The position numbers and the translations under genes were made by a program. Of a stretch of DNA of 64,000 nt, positions 17,295-23,532 are shown in pieces. This DNA is from Microbacterium hominis NBRC 15708 (GTDB lineage Bacteria; Actinomycetota; Actinomycetes; Actinomycetales; Microbacteriaceae). The number at the start of each line of letters is the position of its first letter. Within the stretch, counting starts at the first letter, position 1. Where the stretch lies: NCBI RefSeq assembly GCF_001592125.1, contig NZ_BCWI01000010.1, positions 62,001-126,000 on the forward strand. Reading direction: 5' to 3'. The notes below the pieces were generated by a model. That model had not been told where the DNA came from, ran no database searches, and worked only from the letters and a program-made list of their open reading frames with translations.

Positions 17295-18100
17295 AGGCCC
17301 TCGGGCATCTCGGACTCCGCCGGCTCGGCGGCGAGCAGGTCGGCGACCGAGTCCACGATCTCGTCGGGGCGGAAGGGATAGCGCTCGATCTCGGCGTCAT
17401 CGGAGATGCCGGTGCGCACGAGGATCGTGTGCAGGCCCGCCTCGATGCCGGCCACCACGTCGGTGTCCATGCGGTCGCCGATCATCCCGGTGTTCTCGGA
17501 GTGCGCGCCGATGCGGTTCATCGCCGAGCGGAACATCATCGGGTTCGGCTTGCCGACGACGTAGGGCTCCTTGCCGGTCGCGTGCGTGATGAGCGCTGCG
17601 AACGAGCCGGTCGCCGGCACGACGCCCGTCGGGGTCGGACCGGTCGCATCGGGGTTGGTGATGATGAAGCGCGCGCCGGCGTTGATGAAGCGGATCGCCT
17701 GCGTGATGCGGTCGAACGAGTAGTTGCGGGTCTCGCCGATGACGACGTAGTCGGGCTGCGTCTCCGTCTGGACGTACCCCGCCTCGTGCAGAGCGGTCGT
17801 CAGCCCCGCCTCGCCGATCACGAACGCCGTGCCGCCGGGCTGCTGCGAACGCAGGAAGTCCGCCGTCGCGAGCGCCGACGTCCAGATGCGGTCTTCGGGC
17901 ACCTCGAGGCCCGAGATGCGCAGCCGCGCGCTCAGATCGCGCGGCGTGTAGAACGGGTTGTTCGTCAGCACGAGGAACGGCGTGCCGGCGTCGCGCCACT
18001 GCGCGAGCAGCTCGGCGGCGCCGGGGATGGGCTTGTTCTCGTGGACGAGGACGCCGTCCATGTCCGTCAGCCAGCATTCGATATCGGCCCGTGTCCGCAT
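17291..18100 (-). CDS. HAD-IIA family phosphatase (NagD-like)
   Basis: Cytoplasmic phosphatase of 269 residues. Motif I is DMDGVL at 14-19, motif II is the LVLTNN segment (44-49), and motif IV is GDRMDTDVVAGIEAGL near residue 210. The C2-type cap lies between them, as in NagD and p-nitrophenylphosphatase-like enzymes. It is the first gene of a unit with the LacI regulator, so the substrate may be a sugar phosphate from the same pathway. TAGGCT lies six bases before the ATG, which suggests a leaderless message. Confidence 0.9.
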   Translation of the reverse strand: MRTRADIECWLTDMDGVLVHENKPIPGAAELLAQWRDAGTPFLVLTNNPFYTPRDLSARLRISGLEVPEDRIWTSALATADFLRSQQPGGTAFVIGEAGLTTALHEAGYVQTETQPDYVVIGETRNYSFDRITQAIRFINAGARFIITNPDATGPTPTGVVPATGSFAALITHATGKEPYVVGKPNPMMFRSAMNRIGAHSENTGMIGDRMDTDVVAGIEAGLHTILVRTGISDDAEIERYPFRPDEIVDSVADLLAAEPAESEMPEGL

Positions 18101-18106
18101 GGGGCC

Positions 18107-18112
18107 AGCCTA
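18107..18112 (-). promoter_or_regulatory. Leaderless-type -10 (TAGGCT) for the HAD-lacI unit
   Basis: TAGGCT on the minus strand, six bases before ATG at 18100. It faces away from the SDR promoter only 18 bases further on. Confidence 0.6.
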
Positions 18113-18129
18113 GCGGGGCCGTCCGGTCG

Positions 18130-18135
18130 TAGTCT
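18130..18135 (+). promoter_or_regulatory. Leaderless-type -10 (TAGTCT) for the SDR gene
   Basis: TAGTCT is followed by 6 nt and then GTG at 18142. Confidence 0.6.
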
Positions 18136-18141
18136 CGACGC

Positions 18142-19104
18142 GTGGCACGCGATGACTGGGACCCGACGACGCTCCCCGACCTGTCCGGGAAGCGGTACCT
18201 CGTCACGGGGTCGACGGCGGGCCTGGGCTTCTTCTCCTCGCTGCAGCTGGCCGGTGCCGGCGCCCACGTCATCATGACCGGCCGCAATCCGAACAAGCTC
18301 GCCGTCGCGCGCGCGGCGGTGCGTCGTCAGGTGCCGGATGCCGAGATCGCGACGCTCCTGCTCGACACGAGCAACCTCGGGTCGGTGCGCGCGGCGGCCG
18401 CGACCGTCCGCGGCCGCGCCGGCCTGCACGGCCTGCTGCTGAACGCCGGGATCGTGCACCCGCCGCGCCGTCGCGAGACCACCGCCGATGGACACGAGGT
18501 CGTCTTCGCGACCAACGCGCTCGGCCACTATGCGCTCGCCGGCGAACTGCTGCTGCCCCTCGCCGCGGGGCGCGGACGCATGGTGTGGGTCGGGTCGATG
18601 TCCACCGCCATGGGCAACTACGACCCCGTCGACCCCGAGCTGGAGACGAACTACTCGCCGTGGCGCGCATACGTGCAGTCGAAGGTCGCGACGACCGCTC
18701 TCGGCTTCGAGGCCGACCGGCGGCTGCGCGCCGCGAACGTGCCCATCGACAGTGTCGTCGCGCACCCGGGCTACGCCGTCAGCGGCCGCACCCGCGGCAT
18801 CCTCGGGGTCAACGAGCCGTCGCGGATGACGCGCTTCGTCGACAACCTGCAGGCTCCGATCACCCAGTCGAAGGAGCACGGGGCCTGGCCGCTCGTGCGG
18901 GCGCTCGTCGAGCCCGACGCGACGGGCGGTCAGTTCTGGGGCCCGTCGCGCCTCGTCGCCGGGCCGCCGGCACTCGGCACCGCCAGCAAGCTCACGCGCG
19001 ACGAGGACATCGCCGCGCGGCTGTGGGCCTACTGCGAGCACGCCACGGGGATCACCTGGCCGTACCTGAAGGCCAGTCGCACCCGCCGCCCCTGGCGGCG
19101 CTGA
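18142..19104 (+). CDS. Short-chain dehydrogenase/reductase
   Basis: NAD(P)-dependent oxidoreductase of 320 residues in the extended-tail SDR group that resembles retinol or protochlorophyllide reductase-like proteins. It has TGSTAGLG at 22-29, LLNAG near 99-103, catalytic serines near 152-154, and YVQSK with Y177 and K181. GTG at 18142 fits the TAGTCT hexamer six bases upstream. The substrate is unknown; its neighbours give no pathway. Confidence 0.88.
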   Translation: MARDDWDPTTLPDLSGKRYLVTGSTAGLGFFSSLQLAGAGAHVIMTGRNPNKLAVARAAVRRQVPDAEIATLLLDTSNLGSVRAAAATVRGRAGLHGLLLNAGIVHPPRRRETTADGHEVVFATNALGHYALAGELLLPLAAGRGRMVWVGSMSTAMGNYDPVDPELETNYSPWRAYVQSKVATTALGFEADRRLRAANVPIDSVVAHPGYAVSGRTRGILGVNEPSRMTRFVDNLQAPITQSKEHGAWPLVRALVEPDATGGQFWGPSRLVAGPPALGTASKLTRDEDIAARLWAYCEHATGITWPYLKASRTRRPWRR

Positions 19105-19226
19105 GCCCGCCGGCCAGCTCCTCCGCGGTCCCGGTCGCGATGCCCCCCTCATCCCGACCGTGTCCCACTTATAGCGGGGTGCGTCCCAGATTGTGCGGTG
19201 CGGAGGGCCCGCAGGGGACCTCTTGT

Positions 19227-19301
19227 GGGACATCCCTGCCGGGAACATCCCTGCCGGGGACATCCCTGCCGGGGACATCCCTGCCGGGGACATGCCTGCC
19301 G
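19227..19301. repeat. 15-bp tandem repeat, five units
   Basis: Five direct units of GGGACATCCCTGCCG, with one substitution in unit 2 (A for G) and one in unit 5 (G for C). The array lies between the convergent SDR and mntR genes. An 8-bp inverted repeat, TGTCCCAC (19161-19168) and GTGGGACA (19225-19232), joins its left edge. The unit is a multiple of three, so frames stay open across it, but no start or ribosome binding site supports a protein. Confidence 0.85.
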
Positions 19302-19326
19302 GGGCGGCGGGCGGGCGCCACCCGGG

Positions 19327-19971
19327 TCAGGCGGTCAGCCAGACCGCACCGGCCGCGCCGGCGGGAAGCGTCACGGTCGCGCCGTCGTCGACGCGGACGA
19401 CGTCGGCTCCCGCGACCACGAGGCGGTGCCCCACATCGATGCCCGCTCCCTCCAGCGCCCGAAGCAGCTCGGGATCGCGGTCGCTGACGCGGAGCACCTC
19501 GCCGGTGTGGCCCAGGTCGGCGGCGGCCAGGAGCACGAACGGGAGGCGGTGGACGTTGCCCGCGGCATCCGGGATCGCATCGCCGTGGGGGTCGAACCGC
19601 GGGTGACCCAGTCGCTCGTCGATGCCCGCGAGCAGCCGGTCGCTGATCGTGTGCTCGAGCACCTCCGCCTCGTCGTGCACCTCGTCCCAGGCGTAGCCGA
19701 ACTCCTGCACGAGCCACGTCTCGATGAGGCGATGCCGGCGGATGATGGATGCCGCGCGGAGCCGACCCGCCTCGGTGAGGGACACCGGACCGTACGGGCG
19801 GTGGTCGACCAGGCCCAGGCCGACGAGCTTCTGCACCATCTCGGTCACCGTCGAGGGGGCGAGCTTCAGCTCGGATGCCAGCTGCGACGACGTGATCGGC
19901 GTGGTCTGCCACTCGGTGTGGTGGTAGATCGTCTTCAGGTAGTCGTCGATCGCGACGGAGTTCGCAGCCAC
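19327..19971 (-). CDS. mntR: DtxR/MntR-family metal-dependent repressor
   Basis: Mn2+- or Fe2+-sensing repressor of 214 residues. The winged helix-turn-helix is at about residues 5-65 (YLKTIYHHTEW; SSQLASELKLAPSTVTEMVQKL). The dimerisation and metal-binding domain holds RHRLIETWLVQEFGYAWDEVHDEAEVLEH (about 78-108), and a C-terminal SH3-like FeoA domain ends the protein. It is 23 bases downstream of an NRAMP gene whose promoter carries two palindromes, so I infer manganese regulation. The start is GTG at 19971, six bases after TAGCCT. Confidence 0.88.
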   Translation of the reverse strand: MAANSVAIDDYLKTIYHHTEWQTTPITSSQLASELKLAPSTVTEMVQKLVGLGLVDHRPYGPVSLTEAGRLRAASIIRRHRLIETWLVQEFGYAWDEVHDEAEVLEHTISDRLLAGIDERLGHPRFDPHGDAIPDAAGNVHRLPFVLLAAADLGHTGEVLRVSDRDPELLRALEGAGIDVGHRLVVAGADVVRVDDGATVTLPAGAAGAVWLTA

Positions 19972-19977
19972 GTCTTC

Positions 19978-19983
19978 AGGCTA
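19978..19983 (-). promoter_or_regulatory. Leaderless-type -10 (TAGCCT) for mntR
   Basis: TAGCCT on the minus strand, six bases before GTG at 19971, inside the short gap after mntH. Confidence 0.55.
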
Positions 19984-19994
19984 GCGGGCCGGTA

Positions 19995-21299
19995 CTATCC
20001 TCCCGACAGCACGAGCCACAGCAGCACGGCGTTCAGCGCCACCAGGAACGCCGAGGCCAGCGCGCCCGCGACGGTCGTCCACCAGCGGTTGCGGTGCGCG
20101 CCGAGCACGTCGCGCCGCGCCGTCAGCGCGACGAGGGGGATGAGCGCGAACGGGATGCCGAAGCTCAGCACCACCTGGCTGAGGATCAGCGCCCAGGTCG
20201 GGTCGACCCCGAGCGCCAGGATCGCGATGGCCGGCACGAGGGTGACGAGCCGCCGCGCGATCAGCGGCACGCGGATGCGCAGCAGTCCGTGCATGATCTC
20301 GGCCCCCGCATACGCGCCGACCGCCGTGCTGGCCAGCCCGCTCGCGAGGAGGCCGACGGCAAACATCGTCGCGACCACCCCGCCCAGGCCGGCGGAGAGG
20401 GCGGCGTACGCACCCTCGAGGCTGTCGGTCCCGGCCACCCCGGCGAGGTTCGCCGCCGCCAGCAGCAGGATCGCGAGGTTGACGGTGCCCGCCACGACGA
20501 GCGCGATCGTCACGTCCCACCGGGTCGCGCGCAGCAGGGTCGGGGTCGACTGCGCGCGGTCCTCCGCCCGCGCGCCCGGTGCGGAGAAGCGGTCGCGCGC
20601 CAGCGCGCTGTGCGCGTAGATCGCGTGCGGCATGATCGTCGCACCCAGGATGGATGCCGCGAGCAGCACCGACTCGGAGCCCTCGAACCGGGGGACCATG
20701 CCGGCGGCGACGCCCGCGGCATCCGGTGGGGCGACGAACACCCCGTAGGTGAAGCCGATGGAGATCACGACGAGCAGGCCGATCACGACGAACTCGAAGC
20801 TGCGGGCGCCGCGGCGCTGCTGAACGAGCAGGAGGGCGATCGACACCGCCCCGGTGATGAGCCCGCCGACGGGCAGCGGCACCCCGAACAGCAGCCAGAG
20901 GGCGACGGCGCCGCCGATCACCTCGGCGACGTCGGTCGCCATGGCGACGAGCTCGGCCTGCAGCCAGTACAGGCGGCGGGCCCAGGGGGTGCGCAGGCGG
21001 GTGCCGAGGGTCTCGGCGAGGCTCTGGCCCGTGACGATGCCCAGCTTGGCCGACAGGTACTGGATGAGCCACGCCATCGTGTTGCCCAGGACGACCACCC
21101 AGACCAGCAGGTAGCCGAAGCGCGCACCGGCGGTCATGTTGCTCGCGACGTTGCCCGGGTCGAGGTAGGCGACCCCCGCGACGAGCGCCGGCCCGAGCAA
21201 CCACGCCGCGCGCCGCGTCCTCGCCGGTACGGCTGCGGGCCGCGCAGGCCGGGTCGCACGGCTACCCGTCTCCAGCGTCGAGGGAGGATTTTTCGGCAT
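19995..21299 (-). CDS. mntH: NRAMP-family Mn2+ transporter
   Basis: Proton-coupled divalent-metal importer of 434 residues with eleven or so membrane segments. The metal-binding motifs DPGN (residues 47-50, segment 1) and MPHAIYAHS (segment 6) are intact. The ATG at 21299 lies at the centre of a perfect 20-bp palindrome, and TAATTT lies six bases upstream of it. It is followed by mntR, so the importer and its repressor form one locus. Mn2+ is inferred from the family and regulator; Fe2+ is possible. Confidence 0.93.
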   Translation of the reverse strand: MPKNPPSTLETGSRATRPARPAAVPARTRRAAWLLGPALVAGVAYLDPGNVASNMTAGARFGYLLVWVVVLGNTMAWLIQYLSAKLGIVTGQSLAETLGTRLRTPWARRLYWLQAELVAMATDVAEVIGGAVALWLLFGVPLPVGGLITGAVSIALLLVQQRRGARSFEFVVIGLLVVISIGFTYGVFVAPPDAAGVAAGMVPRFEGSESVLLAASILGATIMPHAIYAHSALARDRFSAPGARAEDRAQSTPTLLRATRWDVTIALVVAGTVNLAILLLAAANLAGVAGTDSLEGAYAALSAGLGGVVATMFAVGLLASGLASTAVGAYAGAEIMHGLLRIRVPLIARRLVTLVPAIAILALGVDPTWALILSQVVLSFGIPFALIPLVALTARRDVLGAHRNRWWTTVAGALASAFLVALNAVLLWLVLSGG

Positions 21300-21308
21300 G
21301 CCGAAAAA
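21289..21308. promoter_or_regulatory. MntR-type operator 1, centred on the mntH start codon
   Basis: TTTTTCGGCATGCCGAAAAA is a perfect 20-bp palindrome. It covers the mntH ATG and most of the TAATTT -10 hexamer. DtxR/MntR repressors bind palindromes of this size. Confidence 0.8.
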
Positions 21309-21311
21309 TTA
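21306..21311 (-). promoter_or_regulatory. Leaderless-type -10 (TAATTT) for mntH
   Basis: TAATTT on the minus strand, six bases before ATG at 21299 and overlapping operator 1. Confidence 0.6.
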
Positions 21312-21316
21312 GCAGA

Positions 21317-21336
21317 GATTTCGGTGCGCCGAAATC
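21317..21336. promoter_or_regulatory. MntR-type operator 2 upstream of mntH
   Basis: GATTTCGGTGCGCCGAAATC is an 8-bp inverted repeat around four bases (GATTTCGG-N4-CCGAAATC). Its centre is 28 bp from that of operator 1, and it covers the expected -35 region. Confidence 0.75.
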
Positions 21337-21365
21337 TGGCACGTCGGGGATGCGGCGTCTGCGTG

Positions 21366-21435
21366 ACTCCGCCCGAGCGGCGACAGGTGGGGGTGTAACA
21401 GGCCGCGAGCCCGGCTCGGGCGGAGTTGTGCAGGC
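21366..21435. repeat. Palindromic intergenic repeat, copy 2
   Basis: Inverted arms ACTCCGCCCGAG (21366-21377) and CTCGGGCGGAGT (21415-21426) flank 37 bp. The right side carries GGCGGAGTTGTGCAGGC (21419-21435), identical to copy 1 at 8334-8350. It lies between two divergent genes, so it is not a terminator here. Confidence 0.75.
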
Positions 21436-21460
21436 CGGAGGGCCGTGACCGCCGGATCGG

Positions 21461-21466
21461 TAGCCT
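21461..21466 (+). promoter_or_regulatory. Leaderless-type -10 (TAGCCT) for the SpoU methylase
   Basis: TAGCCT is followed by GGAGCG and then ATG at 21473. Confidence 0.6.
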
Positions 21467-21472
21467 GGAGCG

Positions 21473-22132
21473 ATGACCGACCCCGCGCGATCGCCGGATG
21501 CCGCGCCCGACGCGGACGGCGAGCCGCAGCTGCCCGTCGGCGTCGGGCCGTGGCCCGGGGGAGCGGACGCCTGGCCCGACGACCCCCGGTACGACCGTGA
21601 CCTGCTCGCCGACGGCGACCGCCGCAACGTCGTCGACCGGTACCGCTACTGGACCATGGCCGCGATCGTCGCCGACCTCGACGAGCACCGGCATCCGTTC
21701 CACGTCGCCATCGAGAACTGGCAGCACGACATGAACATCGGCTCGATCGTCCGCAGCGCCAACGCGTTCGGCGCGGCCGAGGTGCACATCATCGGCCGGC
21801 GCCGGTGGAACCGCCGCGGCGCCATGGTCACCGACCGCTACCAGCACGTCCGCCACCACGAGGACGTCGCCGCCTTCACCGCGTGGGCCCGGGATGCCGC
21901 GATCCCCGTGATCGCGGTCGATAACGTCGACGGGTCGCTGCCGGTCGACCGGGCCGAGCTGCCCGAGCGGTGCGTGCTGCTGTTCGGGCAGGAGGGCCCC
22001 GGACTGTCGGCCGAGGCGGTGGCGGCGGCATCCGCCGTCGTCGAGATCACGCAGTACGGATCGACCCGCTCGATCAACGCGAGCGCCGCCGCGGCGGTCG
22101 TCATGTACGAGTGGTGTCGCCGCTGGGCGTGA
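21473..22132 (+). CDS. TrmH/SpoU-family RNA 2'-O-methyltransferase
   Basis: SAM-dependent RNA ribose methylase of 219 residues with the SPOUT knot. The three SpoU motifs are present: NIGSIVRSANAFGAAEVHIIG (motif 1, near 82-102), VLLFGQEGPGLS (motif 2, near 164-175) and SINASAAAAVVMYEW (motif 3, near 200-214). The N-terminal 50 residues are acidic and Pro/Ala-rich, without recognised fold. Whether the target is tRNA or rRNA cannot be told from sequence. Confidence 0.92.
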   Translation: MTDPARSPDAAPDADGEPQLPVGVGPWPGGADAWPDDPRYDRDLLADGDRRNVVDRYRYWTMAAIVADLDEHRHPFHVAIENWQHDMNIGSIVRSANAFGAAEVHIIGRRRWNRRGAMVTDRYQHVRHHEDVAAFTAWARDAAIPVIAVDNVDGSLPVDRAELPERCVLLFGQEGPGLSAEAVAAASAVVEITQYGSTRSINASAAAAVVMYEWCRRWA

Positions 22133-22145
22133 GCCGCCGTCGTGC

Positions 22146-23465
22146 TCAGGCGCCCGCGGTGGTCCATTCCGGCCGCCGCACCCGCCAGCCGAGGGTCGCC
22201 AGCCGCGCCAGCATGTACACGCCGAAGAAGCAGATCGCGAGCCACATCAGGCCCGAGGCGCCCGTGGGATGCACGATCCACAGCACCGCGAGCGCGGGGA
22301 TGTAGGGGACGAGGTTCACCGCTCCGGCCAGCGCCAGGTAGCGCACGTCGCCCGCGCCCATGAGCACGCCGTCGAGGACGAAGACGACGCCGCAGACGGG
22401 CTGCGCGACCGCCAGCGCCACGAGTGCCGGCTGCACCAGCGCGGCGACGTCGGGCGAGCCGGTGAAGACGAGACCGATCACCCCCGACAAGGCGCCGATG
22501 GCGCCGCCCACGAGCACGCCGAACCACACGCCCCACGCCACGGTGCGGCCGAGGACGCGGCGCACGAACGTCTCGTCGCCCGCCCCGAGTCCGCGCCCGA
22601 TGAGGGCCTGCGCCGCGATCGCGAGCGCGTCGAGCGCGAAGGCGGCGGTGGAGAAGATCGTGAAGGCGACCTGCCAGCCGGCCAGTTCGTCGGTGCCGAG
22701 GGCCGTCGCCGCGAACACCGTGGCCAGGAACGCCGCGCGCAGCGAGACGGTGCGCAGGAACAGCCAGCCGCCCGCCCGTGCCGATCCGCGCAGTCCGTCG
22801 CGCTGGGGGCGCAGGGATGCCGCGTGGCGCTGGGCCAGCCGGCCCACGACGACGGCGTACGCGCCGACCGTGGCCCACTGCGCGGCCACGGTGCCCGCCG
22901 CGGAGCCGGCGATGCCCCACCCGAACCCGTAGATGAAGACGGCGTTGAGCAGCGCGTTCAAGCCGAACCCGAGCCCGGCGATCCACAGCGGCGTCACGGT
23001 GTTCTGCATGCCGCGCAGCAGTCCCGTCGCGGCGAACACGATGAGCATCGCCGGCAGGCCCCACATCGACAGCTGCAGGTAGATCACGGCCTGCGCGGCG
23101 ACGTCGGCGCCCGCGCCGAACAGCGAGACGAGCCAGGGGGTCAGCAGCGATCCGGCGACGGCGAGCACGGCGCCCAGGCCGAGCGCGAGCCAGAGGCCGT
23201 CGATGCCGGCGCGGACGGCGTTGGTCTGGTCGCCGGCGCCGAATCGCCGCGCGACGGCGGGTGTCGTCGAGTAGGCGAGGAACACCATGAGGCCGACGAT
23301 CGTCTGCAGCACCGCGGAGGCGATGCCGAGACCGGCCAGCGGCACGACCCCGAGGTGGCCGACCAGGGCCGCGTCGACGATGAGGAAGAGCGGTTCGGCG
23401 ACGAGCGCGCCCAGGGCCGGAACCGCCAGCCGCAGGATCTCGCGGTTGAGGGTGGGGGCGACCAT
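22146..23465 (-). CDS. MATE-family efflux transporter (DinF-like)
   Basis: Multidrug/toxin antiporter of 439 residues with twelve membrane segments in two six-helix halves. It opens NREILRLAVPALGALVAEPLFLIVDAALVGHLG, the characteristic start of the DinF branch. It is convergent with the SpoU gene (13 bases apart). TAGGCT lies six bases before the ATG. The substrate is unknown. Confidence 0.93.
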   Translation of the reverse strand: MVAPTLNREILRLAVPALGALVAEPLFLIVDAALVGHLGVVPLAGLGIASAVLQTIVGLMVFLAYSTTPAVARRFGAGDQTNAVRAGIDGLWLALGLGAVLAVAGSLLTPWLVSLFGAGADVAAQAVIYLQLSMWGLPAMLIVFAATGLLRGMQNTVTPLWIAGLGFGLNALLNAVFIYGFGWGIAGSAAGTVAAQWATVGAYAVVVGRLAQRHAASLRPQRDGLRGSARAGGWLFLRTVSLRAAFLATVFAATALGTDELAGWQVAFTIFSTAAFALDALAIAAQALIGRGLGAGDETFVRRVLGRTVAWGVWFGVLVGGAIGALSGVIGLVFTGSPDVAALVQPALVALAVAQPVCGVVFVLDGVLMGAGDVRYLALAGAVNLVPYIPALAVLWIVHPTGASGLMWLAICFFGVYMLARLATLGWRVRRPEWTTAGA

Positions 23466-23471
23466 ACTCCG

Positions 23472-23477
23472 AGCCTA
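23472..23477 (-). promoter_or_regulatory. Leaderless-type -10 (TAGGCT) for the MATE gene
   Basis: TAGGCT on the minus strand, six bases before ATG at 23465. Confidence 0.6.
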
Positions 23478-23520
23478 GGGGCCGGTGCCGACCCCGTCCG
23501 GAGCGCGAGCGCGACTCCTC

Positions 23521-23526
23521 TAGCCT
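23521..23526 (+). promoter_or_regulatory. Leaderless-type -10 (TAGCCT) for the DUF308-lipase gene
   Basis: TAGCCT is followed by GGATCG and then ATG at 23533. Confidence 0.6.
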
Positions 23527-23532
23527 GGATCG

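Noticed and set aside
19227..19301. Open frames reading SPAGM- or GDIPA-type peptide repeats across the tandem array
   Set aside because: The 15-bp unit is a multiple of three, so several frames stay open by construction. No ribosome binding site, start or flanking homology supports a protein.
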